From Auricularia sp. M13 (lineage: Eukaryota; Basidiomycota; Agaricomycetes; Auriculariales; Auriculariaceae), in contig CM073196.1 of assembly GCA_037042915.1 (NCBI GenBank), forward strand, positions 3,906,001 to 3,970,000: a stretch of DNA of 64,000 bases, given 5' to 3'. Of this stretch, positions 32,359-43,883 are shown in pieces. The notes beneath the pieces are model-generated. The model saw nothing but the letters and a program-made list of their open reading frames with translations, made no database searches and had not been told where the DNA came from. A program made the translations under genes and the position numbers. The stretch's first letter is position 1. Each line of letters opens with the position of its first letter.

Positions 32359-32889
32359 GCCCGTTTCTCGCTTTCCCAGTTCTCGTCTCGTAGTCACGCT
32401 CGCCCCTGACGCCCTCATCACGACCCCCGCGCACGACCCCGCCACTCATAGCCATAGCCACACACACTCGTTACCCTAGTCTCTCGCACCCGCACCCGCT
32501 CCTCGCTCCTCGCTGTCCCGTTCTCGGTCGCTCGCAACACGACATTGTCTCCCTGGAACTCTTTCGCCCCCACTAGAACCCTCTCTTTTCTCTCACTCGG
32601 GTTATACCACGCTCGTTATGGTCGCTAATCGGTCTCTCCACAACACCTACACTCTGACTGTCACTCTCACTCCACTGTCTGTCGGGCCCGCGGGTTAATT
32701 CTGCATCCTCTGGTGATAGGCCTGCTAGCATCCTACACGAGATCTATTTATGTCATGCTCTCTGGACGTTTGAACATGAACCCGAATCGCCTCGCCCGTT
32801 CTTAGGAACGCGGTGACGACGTCAAGTAACGGAGTATAGTTCGTGTCGGAAGTTTTCAGATGTGCTGCACAACAAATCGCTTGACTCCC
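32359..32889. other. Casein kinase 3' region and convergent P450 3' flank
   Basis: 530 bp between convergent genes. It is C/T-rich on the plus strand, with no open frame of note. Confidence 0.5.
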
Positions 32890-34994
32890 TCAATCCAGAT
32901 GTGGCCCTAATCTCAGGAGGAGCTGCTTGTTTCGCGGCACGAATCGACAAAGAAACGGTTCGGGGCGCCTGCAGCGACAGTTTATGGTCAACACACAACC
33001 AAGAAGAGCACAACAAAGGGTTCGGACGAACGTCAATGCAGAATTCGTCCATCTGGGAATGGGGGGCACTTCATGACCATCGTCGTCCAGAGCCGGCCGG
33101 ATCGTGTAGGACGCCAGGAGCGATGCTATCATCACGAAGAGGAAGTTCTCCGCTACAGTCTGTCCCATGCATGCACGTCTCCCGATACCAAAGACATACG
33201 ACGATGGCAACTGTGGCGGGGACGCCGATAGGAAGCGCTCAGGATGGAACTCGTTCGCCGGGTAGCCAGAGCCGTCTTCCTGCCTTGCAATGGCCCTTGA
33301 AGGCATTGAGACGGCTGCATCGAGGGTGGACGAACGTCTTACCATGCGTTCGGGATGATGATAGAATCCCTGGGGATGTGATATCCTGCGTTCGAGACGT
33401 CCAATGGAGGTCAAAGCGGCAACTTGTCTCCGCTTACCTGCAATAACACTGTCCCGAGATGCCCTCCTGGGAATTCCTGTCGGCCTATGAGGTTTGGCGT
33501 CGCGATAGAAGATGCTTCATACCGAGGGGGGCAACAGGATGGTAGCGAAGGACCTCTTGTACCACTGCCATGACATAGGGCATGTTTTCTCGGTCCTCGA
33601 TGACGGGGAGCCGTTCCAGCCCTATCACCCGCTTGACTTCGTCAAAGGCGGTATCTTGGATTCGCGGGTGGATGCAAGCGAGAAGGACGAAGACTAAAAC
33701 TGTTGAATTTGTCTTACGGGACCCAGTATGAGCTCGGCGCATTGTATATGAATTTAACTGACCGTATCCACGCCGCCACCGTAAAGAGTACCACCAACGA
33801 TTCCGACCACTTCGTCTCCGCAGCGTTCGATCGTCCCGTTATCCATTTCTTCGATTATATTTGATGTGAATGAGGACGGGGCAGTACCACGGGCCTCGAG
33901 TGATATGTAAGACGGTAGCATTGGGTCCCGGGATCGACGTACTTACCATATCACGCTTTACGAGGGCTACAGACTCCTTGCATATGCTGAGGAATAGACT
34001 CCTGACAAGGAGAGCGTGCCGTTTGAAGCCTGCACCAGGGAGGGACTGTGGCACATGTTTCACTGCAGTCCGTCTTGCGTCAGTACTGTGCCGGAATACG
34101 AGATATGAAAATTGGTACGGACGGAGGGGGAACGTGTCGGCGAGAAACCGTCCAGGAGCAAGCGCTAGTCCTAAAGCCAAAGACGGGAATTCTGCGGCCG
34201 TCACAAACTGTAGAGATGCCGGCGTCAGGAAGTCGACAGAAGGTGCAGAGCACAAGGTACCGGATCCTCCAAGCTGTCGACCTTGAAGCCGTACGTCATT
34301 TGGACGATCGACCGAACGATGGCTCTGTGGAAGGGAGCTTCACATTGGGCGACGAACAATTGGTTTCACCCACAGTCGAATCTCTCTTGCGAAGACTCTA
34401 GCGGGAGCATGTCCCAGACGGAAGATGCAACGGTGAATGGCCTCGCGCTGTACTTCCTCAAATTTCCTCACTGCCGAAGGGTTGAGAGAGGTGTGAATTA
34501 ATCGTTTGTGACGTCGGAGGTCGGGACCCTCGTTTAATAGCAGCATTGACTATAAGCTATAAGCCGCGTTCTTCGTATTCAGGATACAGAATGAACTCGC
34601 CTGATCGAAACCCATGAGTTCCCCAGCAACCGTGTACTTCGGCCTGTCAGAGAACTGAACCATGCCCATGTTCTCAGAGATGAGGTCAAAGCTATTCAAA
34701 ACAATGAGGCGGCTTCCTGGAACGGCAAGCGAATAGATTGGTCCTGAACAAACATTTAGGCGCACTTCGCGAAAGCCATACATGAAACAACAATCACCGA
34801 CCGTATTCTTTGGACCATTCGGTGAACCGCAGCCAGGCCCATTGTTTTGGCATCTGAAACATATTACCGACGATAGGGAGTGCCTTTGGTCCGGGAGGAA
34901 GACGACCTGTCTTCGCTGAGCCATGATTGGCACGCAGCAAGAACGCCAGCAGCGCGATCCCCGCGAAAACGGCTAGCAGCGTGGACGAAGCCAT
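32890..34994 (-). CDS. Cytochrome P450 monooxygenase (one apparent frameshift)
   Basis: About 12 exons on the minus strand. The N-terminal anchor MASSTLLAVFAGIALLAFLL is followed by the proline hinge RLPPGPKALPIVGN. I-helix: GGGVDTT. K-helix: EVLRYHPVAPLGIPRRA, with the ExxR pair. Heme loop: FGIGRRACMG. The C-terminus is RPEPFLCRF after a last intron that removes an apparent shift. It is an ER-bound monooxygenase of the fungal group related to O-methylsterigmatocystin oxidoreductase; substrate unknown. Oddities: a GC donor (GCGAGT) at 34600, and in exon 3 the CTGGGACATG run (34413-34415 on plus) has one base more than the frame needs to reach DMLPLESSQERFD. That would make it a pseudogene unless it is a sequencing error. 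Confidence 0.75.
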
Positions 34995-35029
34995 CACACA
35001 GTGTCCAGAAGACGTGCGAGGACCTCGTG

Positions 35030-35036
35030 TTATATA
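35030..35036 (-). promoter_or_regulatory. TATA box of the P450 gene
   Basis: TATATAA on the minus strand, 36-42 bp before the start codon. Confidence 0.5.
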
Positions 35037-35099
35037 GCAGTCAACGGTGCGCGTCTTTCCGGCAGTGTCAGCTAACGAGAAGGGATGTGCGTTCGAGGG

Positions 35100-35866
35100 C
35101 CACATTTTCAGTGGATCGGATCGGCTGCCTGTGCGTTGACGGCCTGGATTCCGTCGTTTATGTTGGTCCAGACGTCACCAGAGACTGGTATCAGTCCCTG
35201 CGCCACGCCAGGCGAATTCTACGCTGCGTATGGCCAGTTCATCCTGCAGGACGCCCTTCGGGCTGAACCTGTCGAAAAGCATGAAGGTCGCCTCTTCGGT
35301 GTCTGGTTGATTCGGCTTTTGCTTTCGGCTGCCTCATTCGCTGCGGAGGGGTCTCCAGGGAGATATTTCCTAACTCACCACGAGCTGCATACCAATAACG
35401 TTCTTGTTTCTGAGGTCTGGACTGTCCCGGCATCTGCATAATATCCGCATAGCTGATCAATGCCTGACAGACCGGCGAAATTGTCGGCGTACTGGACTGG
35501 GACAGCGCCAACTGCGTTCCTGAGGAACACTTTGCCTCCCAGGCCCTCGGGTTCTACAAGGAAATGAGTGGGGACAACCCAAAGCAGGCGGCGTTGTTCG
35601 AAGCCTACAACCGTGCTTTGCGCGGGGCCGAGCGTGGCACGCAGCCTCTGCCATCCGGTCGTTCGCTGGCCGACTTGCACGGGTTGACCATCACCCAAAT
35701 ACTTCACAGGATTGATATCACTGTCGGCGGGGATCCTATATTCTATGGCCTCGATTGGTTCTGGGGGATGTTTTGCGTGCATCTGCTTGGGACTCGAGAC
35801 TGGCAAAAGGTCAAAGAGTCGCCGATCTTTCAGGAATGGTTCTTAGCATTGGCGCAGAATCCTTGA
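35100..35866 (+). pseudogene. APH-type kinase gene, second 5'-truncated copy
   Basis: Homology to the intact kinase starts near DRIGCLCVDGLDSVVYVGPD and ends at the stop. It retains THHELHTNNVLV (the first catalytic-loop Asp is replaced by Glu), the intron after VSEV, and GVLDWDSANC. A one-base shift lies near 35176. The N-lobe is absent and the P450 promoter adjoins directly. Confidence 0.8.
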
Positions 35867-36081
35867 GCGCGACCGGAGGTTTGCTTCAGCAGAGTTTCGC
35901 GGCACTGAAATTCGCCATTTGACCTGCTGGGGATAGGGCAGTACGATGTAGAATTACGCAAAGATAAACTGACGGGAAGTATACGGTGCGAACTTGATAA
36001 AATACCAGCATTAAGCGTAAATGTTGGATATCAGATCCCAAAATGACGCGGTTGCGTCGATCACGGCAAACGAGGGTCCGC

Positions 36082-37310
36082 CTAGTCGTCGGTAAGGTCT
36101 ATGACCTCTCCTTTCGCGAATACGCGGCCGTTAATGGGTTCAGGCTCGACCTTTACTGGTGCGCCATCGTCCGATGCGGATCCGTTCCTTTCCTGCAGTT
36201 TTGCCTCGAGCTCACGGATACGCGCCTGAATGCACCATAGCGTCGGTAATAGCAGGAACACGGAAGACAGTTGTGCAGGCTCACCCGCATGGCCTGTACG
36301 TCGTCTTCGTCCACGGGCTCCGGCTTAGACTTCTTAGCAACGCCGCTCGTAGGCTTACTCGCCGCCGCTTTGATTCTCTTTGCGCGTGGGACGTTTGTGG
36401 AATCGTTCAAGCCGGCCGGCTCGAGCGGCCGCTTGACGATTTGGGTGCGAGGGACAGGAATAATGTCCTGAGCCTGCAGGACCTCTTCGGAGAGCAAAGA
36501 TTAGATTAACGACTTTGCGACGGCCAATATAGTTGAACTACCTTTAGGTCTATAGCGGAATTCAAATTCCACACGCAGCTCGTGGTCCTTCACCGATATC
36601 ATCGTCTGAACCGGCACCGGCTCATCGAGTCCAAGCCTGTGTCGATGTTTAGGCGCGTAGGATAGCTTAAAGCGAGCAGCCTACGTTGTGCGATGGCCAC
36701 CCAGCTTCTTGGCGCGTTCATGGACAGTCAGATTTCGTTCGCCTAGCTTCCCCGATGCAAATGGCGCCCGCGTCACTGCAGACTCGCCAATGACAGTTGC
36801 ACGGAGGATCCTGACGTTAATTGTCCCCAAATTCGAAAGTAGCGTGCCATCCTTGATAGCGGTATCGTCGTCTTTGGCGATGTCAGAGGCAAGTCATCGA
36901 AATCGACGGATGGCTCACCGGACATGGCCAAGCTTGAAAAATAAAACTTCTGTCTCGTCGTCGCAGAAGTAACGCGACCGTCTATTGCGCCCACTCGGCT
37001 CGATAATGGGGGGAGGTTTCTTAGCAGCCTGCCTGCGATTGGCTCTCCGTCGACGGCCAGCCTCACGGCGACGTCCATACGCAGACTTTCGTCTACGAGC
37101 TTAAAATGAACCTCAAACGCCTAATGGAGAGGCTGCTCAGCGTAATGCAAGACCGAGTTGACGCAGACACACCTTCCCTGCTTCGCTCGGAATCCAGCAG
37201 GTAGCCTTGGTGCCCACGAGCTCGACATTATAGACCGGCAAAGCTTGGCCTTCGCAGGTCACCCAGGCTTCGAAGCCAATATGCGACAGAGCGGTGGGCG
37301 GAAAAGCCAT
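36082..37310 (-). CDS. DUF7918-domain protein with SUMO-interacting-like C-terminus
   Basis: Six exons (37173-37310, 36919-37120, 36685-36871, 36542-36636, 36285-36484, 36082-36225) join to 321 residues. The N-terminal FEAWVTCEGQALPVYNVEL and CWIPSEAGKAFEVHFK match the DUF7918 beta-sandwich of basidiomycetes, as do KFYFSSLAMSDDDT and GTINVRILRATV. Residues about 180-240 hold the HERAKKLGGHRT and FEFRYRPKEVLQAQDIIP blocks. The C-terminal third is Lys-rich (RAKRIKAAASKP), has a coiled segment (ARIRELEAKLQERN) and ends GEVIDLTDD, a classic SUMO-interacting motif. A nuclear role is inferred; the family's biochemical function is unknown. The upstream region carries the identical 200 bp repeat of 12.5 kb. 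Confidence 0.82.
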
Positions 37311-37364
37311 GGCTTTGGGGTCTTTGTGGCGGAGATGGTGGAGGTGAGTGTCACAGTGTGACAA

Positions 37365-37561
37365 CGCGGTCTGAACTCCGCCTCCGCGTGGACAAGCTTC
37401 CGGGAATTCCCACCACACCATATGGAAATTCATGATCGATTACAGTAAAAAATCCCTCGAGTATGAGATGCTCTATCAGAAGAAGCATAGTATACTCAAA
37501 ATATTCTCGCATGTGACTGTTTTACTCCGAGCGGCAAGCCTCACTGTCAACTTCAGAACTT
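37365..37561 (-). repeat. Identical 200 bp repeat, arrangement B-A (permuted relative to 12465-12665)
   Basis: On the minus strand this reads block B then block A, joined TATGCTTCT-TCTGATAGAG. It lies 55 bp upstream of the DUF7918 start codon and would form its promoter. Confidence 0.85.
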
Positions 37562-37734
37562 TGGCGCAAAGCAACCTCGCCGAGATTACATAAACACTGG
37601 CACGACTGTCGCGTTATGGCTCACGACAGTAAAGGTTCGCATTCCGTTCAGATCAAATTGTACAATGCATCGCCATCGCCATTCTGAGTCTACCCTGCTC
37701 ATATCTCTCTCGCTCTTGCCCCGACGACAGCAAG

Positions 37735-39960
37735 TCAGTCGCTATCAATCTCGATGGCATCGTCGTCATCCTGGTCCATACTGTCGTCGTAATAGTCCCA
37801 GTCGATCTCGGGACTCTTGGCGCGCGGGGGCGGCGGCTGCGCCTGCTTGTTGCCCGACGCGCTGCGCAGCTTGGGCGCGAGCGCCGCAGCGCCGGCGCTG
37901 AGCCCGCTGAGCGTCTGGCCGCCCGAGCCCCAGCCGTGCTCCGAGTTGCCAGCGGGCTTCTCAGCCGCCTTGTCCTTCTCCTTCTCCTTTCCCTTGCCCT
38001 TCGCGGCAGAGCCAGCAGGCGCGCGGCCCGACAGAGTGTTGCCTTGTCCCCCGAAGGACGGGCTCTGCGAACATTGATGAGAACAAAGCGAAAGCTATCA
38101 TATTTCACAACTTACAGATGGACCGCTTGGCGAGGAGGACGAGCCGGCCGTCGCGTTGGGCGTCGCGGGCGGCTTGTACGGCACGTAGTTGTACCCGAAG
38201 AACAGCTGGCCGAAAGGCAGATTGAGCGGGGCCGGCGCGCTGGTCGGCCGGTCGAGGTCGTCGGTGTGGACGATGCGGTGCTTGCTGAAGCAGAGCTCAG
38301 CAGCGAGCACAAATGAAACGCGAAGAAAGGAACGCACTCCGTGCGGTTGATCTTGCTTCCCTCGGCGACCTCCTCAGCCTTCTTGACACTGACGCCCTTG
38401 CCCTTCGTCTTACGCCCGGCCAGCGTCTCGCCACGGCCCTTGAAATGTTCCCAGCCAGTGGCCGCGCCAGCGCCGGGGGCGGCACCGCCGAGAGCAGAAC
38501 CCGGACGAGAGGACCCCGGTGTCGAGGCGTTTAGGTCGATCTTGAGCTTGGACGCCATCGTGGGCACGGGCGCCGGCGCGGGGCGCACAGGTTCAACGTA
38601 ACCTTTCGGCGCGGCGAAGTCGACCTGAGTTAGGAAAGTGACGAGTGAGCGACCACCTTCCACCTCGACGAACATAACGAACCTCGAGATCAGTGTCGAC
38701 GATTGCAATGCCGGGTCCTGGCGGCAGAATCTCCATGATGAGGATGGGGAAGGTAATGGAGTTATGGTTGATCTCGATGATGTCGCCTTGCGTCAACGTG
38801 CTGAAGTTGCGCAGTGCCTGTTCCAGACTGTGCGAAGAAGCGTCAGCCATGTGCGAGAAGAGTCGCAAACCGAACGAATAAGGTGATTCAAATGATTCCA
38901 CAGCTTGCAATGGCAGTGGAACACCGAGAGGCACAGACTTGCGACCCCAAAGAGTGCACCCTGTCGAAAGGTACAGCTGTCGAGACGGCCACGGTGATGA
39001 CACAAACCGCAACAGCACGTTCTTTGCTGCGCAAGCAAGCTACAGTGCAATGCACCGAACCGAACTACGGTTGCGGTAGACGAAGTTGCATTGCGACGGT
39101 CCGCGTTCTGACGAGATGTGCAAAGACTTACACTGCTTTGGGATCCGCCAACTCGAGGAAGTCCACCGTCTGAGGTTGCAGTTTAACGCGTTTGCCCTTT
39201 GGGAGGGTTGCGCCAGTGATGCGGATGGGATCGCCCTCCTCGAGACGCAAAGTCTTCATCATCTACATACCAGTCAGACGTCAGTTTCAGAGGACCATGC
39301 ATCTGAACGTACCCAGTAAGGCAAATGCACCACGCCCTCCTCGGCAATGAACTCCAGGACACCAGCATGAGTGGATGCCGCGGGATTGGCGGGGTTCTTG
39401 AGGGAGAATAACCACGGCGATTCAATTTCAAGTTGAGCTGATATCAATGCCATGAGCAATAATCCTAATGCAACTTTCGGAATGCTTACTGAGTTGAGCA
39501 AGTGCAGAAGGCGGAAGGATTACTATTGTAAATGTTGTTAGTTTGACGTGTCAAGATACGAACGAGCGAACGCACTCTTGCCGCCATATGACACATTGGC
39601 GCGCTCGCGATGAAGCATGGCCATGCTATACGCCTTGAAATATTCATCGTATGCTCTCGGGGGTGCACCGCGACCGTAGCCGCCGCCGAGGCCGCCACCG
39701 AGCCCGCTGTAGGATGGTGACGCGTCCCCGCAGGTAAATTCGCCACAAATATCGAAACATTCAAGAGCAGATGAGCAGGCGTGTTCATAGCGAGATCACG
39801 TCAGTGGATATTTAGAGGTATCAATTGGACACGTACGCTGCTAGCTGGGCAAAGAGGCCGCCTGGGCCGCCACCTGGCCCATTCTGGTTATACTGGCCTC
39901 CGAACTGGCGCAGACAGTTCAGTACGCGTCTGGTCGTGTTGAAAGGCCCATACGCACCAT
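37735..39960 (-). CDS. UFD1: UFD1, ubiquitin fusion degradation protein 1
   Basis: Ten exons (39958-39960, 39837-39904, 39576-39706, 39490-39522, 39313-39437, 39132-39262, 38683-38827, 38338-38624, 38116-38284, 37735-38064) give 473 residues. The conserved UT3 double-psi domain is clear: YDEYFKAYSMAMLHRERANV, LPPSALAQLTQLEIESPWLF, VLEFIAEEGVVHLPYWMMKT, QTVDFLELADPKAVLEQALR, NFSTLTQGDIIEINHNSITF. UFD1 with NPL4 recruits CDC48/p97 to ubiquitylated proteins in ERAD and the nucleus. The C-terminal half is Gly/Ser/Lys-rich with an acidic end (DQDDDDAIEIDSD). The model places the start codon alone in a 3 nt exon; a 304 nt intron lies at 38828-39131. Confidence 0.9.
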
Positions 39961-40219
39961 GGGTGTTGCAAATCAGAGGTGAAGACGGTTGTAATCTCCG
40001 GAGTCGTGAACGCGCAAGTCAGAGAGCAGGATCGGCAAAATGCGGAGGCGCGGACCGAGAACAACTCGAGCCAAAGTGGAAAACTGAAATCATTCTGAAT
40101 TATACTGCAATGACTTTATTGAAACGCAATCCAGATTTTCTTTAACTTTGCGATTGGAAAAGTGCATTCGGAAAGCTTACATAATGGTAGCATTGACAAT
40201 ACAGAATGAAAACGGTGTT

Positions 40220-40372
40220 CATCGCCCATTCCACGCTCCCAAAGCCATGGTCATCCAGAGCACGGTCAATAACACCCATCATGTAATACTTCTTCTCGTC
40301 CTCCCACCGCGATAAATTGCACTCCAACGGGAAAGCCTTGCATAAGTAATGTCGAAAAGTCCTCATCGCCAA
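40220..40372 (-). pseudogene. Amidase C-terminal scrap
   Basis: The minus strand contains QGFPVGVQFI in one frame and RWEDEKKYYMMGVIDRALDD in another. This parallels HGLPVGVQIVGKRWEDEKVL in the intact amidase at 49299-51667. Only about 150 bp is recognisable and it changes frame. Confidence 0.65.
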
Positions 40373-40990
40373 AGCTCCTATACTGTAGATTCCTCATATT
40401 GAGATTTCCCACGGGAGTTCAATGGGTGGTTCAATGGCAGTCTGAGAAGCAGCATTTCCCCAGCCTCATGTGACCGCCGCATCTTTGCTTCCAATTCAAG
40501 GTGGCGCGCGCTCTCGGGAAGAGCCGTTCCGCCCCTTTTCATCTCGCGCATACGTTCCAAAGTGAAAGCGCGGTTGCACGACTCATACGGCTCACAACGC
40601 ATATCTCAAAATAACGGCGCGTAAACGCCGGTTTGAATGGATGGTCCAAGGTACACCTATAATGCTGTATAAAATGCTGCTGGAGTCTCAATGACGTTGT
40701 GTCTGGCAGTAATGGCCACCGCTTCATCAGCCTCGAGCTGGCGGAGCGTATAAGGCGTGCGTATGGGCTTTGGACTCATAGGAAGTGCTTTGAAACGCGT
40801 TTTCTTGGATGCTGCTAGAGAATAAACCGGTGGTATGCGCGACGACGGCCAGCCTGCTTTCGACTCTCGCGGGTGCGTTTCCAGCTCCAGACTCGCGTTC
40901 TGCAAGCTTATTATGAAAATTACCAGGCTATCCTGTATGCATAGACCATCAGTTTCTCTGATTCGAGTCTTTCTCTAATTGCAACGGCAG
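40373..40990 (-). other. Unassigned stretch with protein-like short frames
   Basis: Two minus-strand frames, 40657-40905 (with PIRTPYTLRQLEADEAVAIT) and 40378-40602 (with TLERMREMKRGGTALPESAR), look protein-like and could be exons of one small gene. I recognise no family and found no convincing splice pair, so no gene is called. Confidence 0.25.
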
Positions 40991-42154
40991 CTCGACTCGC
41001 TGAAGAGCAGGTTGCAAGCGAGCCGCATGCCCGTGACAGTTCCCCGGGTACATTCACCGTCCTCGATATCATACATCAGCCAGCGCGCTAATGCTACTTA
41101 GATGGCGGCGACTGTGCTCCGCGAAGAAGGCATCGCAGGCTTTTTTCGCGGACTCTGGGTCCCGCTCTTCACCATCTCCGTCGTCCGCGCGACCTCGTTC
41201 AGCATATACAACAACACCAAGGAGCTGCTGCACGCGCACCACTGGTTTGACCGCCCACGAATACTCCATGTCGGCGCGTCTGGCGGCCTGGGAGGCGCGA
41301 CTGCGGGCGCGCTCATCTGTTTTGGTTCTGCCCGTGCGTCTCCTCTCCATCTTCATCTCCATACCCCACTAAACTCCTGACGTGGTCTATAGCATTCGAA
41401 CTCGTCAAAGTGCGCCGACAGCTGGAATACTCCATCGCGGAGGCCAAAGGCCTGCACCTCGAGAAACCGCCGTCTAACTGGCAGGCCGTCATGGACATCG
41501 TCAAAGTCGCCGGCGTGCGCGGGCTGTACTCCGGCTTTCCCCTGCATTTCTGTGCGCATTCGCATTCTCTACTCGTAGGCATTTCTCTCTCGTGCTGATG
41601 GCTGCGTAGTACGAGATACATCGGGCACAGCGCTGTACTTCTGGGAGTACGACAGCCTGCGCTTCATCCTGGGTCGCACGGCGAACGGCGAGCAGGGCCC
41701 GACGCCCGCGTGGCTCCCGCTCCCACCCAGTCTCGTGCCCTTCGCCTGCGGCTCGTTCGCCGGCGTGACTAGCTGGGCGCTGATTTACCCGCTGGACGTG
41801 TACGACTCACATCCCATTTCATTTCACCTGTCTCGCGCATTCTGACTGTTCTGGCCTTCGCTAGCGTCAAGACGAAAGTGCAGCAGCGCGCACTGAGCGG
41901 ACAGCGCAAACGCGGGATCATCGAGACCTTCACGCGCCTCATCCGGGGTGCGTCGCTCGTTTCCTCCGCCGCGCTCGTTGACCCCGCCCGCAGGCCCCGA
42001 CCCGAACAACCCGCGCTCGTTCGTTCATGGCATGGGCCGCCTATACCGCGGGCTGAGCGTCAGCGCGCTGCGCAGCGTCACCACGCACGGTCTGCTGTGG
42101 ACCATCTTCGACTACACGGGCGGCGTCATCGACCGCCTGCCCCGCGCCCCGTAA
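40991..42154 (+). CDS. Mitochondrial carrier family protein (5' end unresolved)
   Basis: Six exons are supported (40991-41032, 41102-41324, 41393-41551, 41610-41799, 41865-41947, 41994-42154), all joining in frame. Three carrier repeats are visible. The first ends LDSLKSRLQ...REEGIAGFFRGL, the second has the AFELVKVRRQLEY and VRGLYSGFPLHFLRDT blocks, and the third has YPLDVVKTKVQQRAL and GRLYRGLSVSALRS. The inner-membrane substrate cannot be told from the sequence. The exon coding the first transmembrane helix and the PX(D/E) Pro is not evident upstream of 40991, where the sequence is poor in coding signal. Either a short exon was missed or the 5' end is lost. Confidence 0.8.
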
Positions 42155-42416
42155 CTCTGCCCATGCCGCCCTGTGCGCCATAACCTTGCCCTGCGCGCCG
42201 TACTCTGCCCTCCGTGCGCCATAACTTTGCCCCGTGTGCCCGCCTGCATCATACTGTATCAAACCTGCATATCCATAGAGCCCGACTATTACATAGTGGT
42301 GAAAGCAAGCAATGAAGTCAATCCGATCCCCGTGCAATTGAAGGCGCGTGTGCGTCAAGGGTTCAACGTTCAACGTTCGATCATACAGCTACATCGTCAT
42401 GTACAATAATACAATT

Positions 42417-43717
42417 CTATGCTTCAACGGCAGCAGCGACAGCTGGAGCAGCCGGAGCAGGAGGCTGTGTCTTTTTCGCCTTGCCCCACCGCACGCCTAC
42501 GCGCTCGCCGTCCATGTCCAGGCCGTTCGCCCATGCTTCGGCGGCGCGTTCGGCTGCTGTGCGCGAGGTGAAGTTTACGAATGCACACCTACAGTAGATA
42601 CAGTGTCAGAGATGGGTAGACAAGACTTGCAACAGGCAAAAACATACCGCGTTTTCGCCACGTGCACGACAGACCGTATGGCATCTGGCTCGAGGAACGG
42701 CAGCGTGGAGTTTGCGAGGGTGCGTATGGATGCCTCTGTTGCACTCGCAGGGAGCGACGACAGGAAGAGCGATGTCTGTAACGGAGTTAGCAGACTCAAC
42801 GAAAGGAGTGCGGAGGTGGTGGTGCGTACTATAGACGCATCCTCCGGCGGCTTCAGGCCCTGGCTCTCCGCGTGCCGTGCAAGAATCTTATGCGCGACGG
42901 GGTCGTTCTTGCCGTGGAACCGGTCTTGGATGCTCTGTTTCGCGAGCGGGCCTTCTGTCGGCATTTCGTGCCTACAAAAAGCAAAATGTGAGAAGATAAA
43001 AGCGAGGTCATAGTCGGACATACCGGTATGGGCACTCATTTCCGCGCGTGCAGTTTCCTTTGACGAAGAACGAGCAGATCTGCGGCCGGTTGCGCTTGTA
43101 ATACGGGTCGGTGCGCGCGAGCTGCTTGAGCATCTCTTTCCCCGCGCTCGTCGCTTTGCGGCTACCTTCCAGCCCTTGATCCTACAGCCTCCATGAGTTT
43201 TTAATTCTAAAATTTTGCAAGAAGAGCGCGACAAACCTTGCCATCGTGGTTTTGCGCGTAATACTCGCGATTGATATCGCTCGTCGGCGCGCTGCGCTGC
43301 AAACCAAGCGCCGTATCGCGCACTTGCACGGGCAGGCCGTACTCGAGGTCCAGCAGGCACGTCTGGCAGATATTCTTGACCTTCGCGCACGTCTGGCACA
43401 CGACCGTCGACTTGGCGCGCGAGCCGGACTGCGCGCCAGGGTTCCAGCGGAAGACGGTGTACGGGCGCGCGCACGTGCCGCAGGCCTTGCCGAATTCTTG
43501 CTTCGTCTACACGTAGGCTCGCCGTTAGGATGCTGGCACTGTACACGCGAAATGAGCTGGGCGCACCATACGGATGTACGGGTTATCGCCCAGGCCTTAA
43601 ATTTTATTGTCAGTACGTCGAAACTGGTTGCGCAGAACGGGTGGGCTTACATGTCTCGCATAAAATGGGGAAATCACTTTGTTCCCAGCCGGCTTTGTTG
43701 ATATCGAGCTTGGGCAT
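42417..43717 (-). CDS. ECM2: Pre-mRNA splicing factor ECM2/SLT11 (RBM22-like)
   Basis: Seven exons (43651-43717, 43567-43595, 43237-43506, 43024-43181, 42830-42971, 42648-42775, 42417-42588) give 321 residues. Torus-type zinc region: [13 protein letters not shown], then [45 protein letters not shown] zinc finger follows, [19 protein letters not shown]. The RRM comes last, [20 protein letters not shown] and [20 protein letters not shown]. This order is diagnostic of the NTC-associated factor that contacts U6 and the pre-mRNA in the active spliceosome. It ends in an Ala/Pro-rich tail. Confidence 0.92.
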
Positions 43718-43883
43718 GGCAGCGGGAGGAAGGCAAGTTTGCTCGGACTTTGCCGCTGCGCGTCTTGTCCTCGTCCTCCTCAGTCGCCCACTCCGCGCAC
43801 GATGAGGGGTTTGTACACTCGCCGGGCTCTACTGGTGCTGTATCTACCTGGGGGGCTTTTAATATTTCCACTCTGGACACCGA

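Noticed and set aside
32890-33060. A C-terminal frameshift in the P450
   Set aside because: A GT...CAG intron after NSALT restores RPEPFLCRFVPRN, so no shift is needed here.
37137-37433. Longer N-terminus for the DUF7918 protein beginning MNFHMVWWEF
   Set aside because: The extra residues come from the 200 bp repeat shared with 12.5 kb. The domain starts normally after MAFPPTALSHIG.
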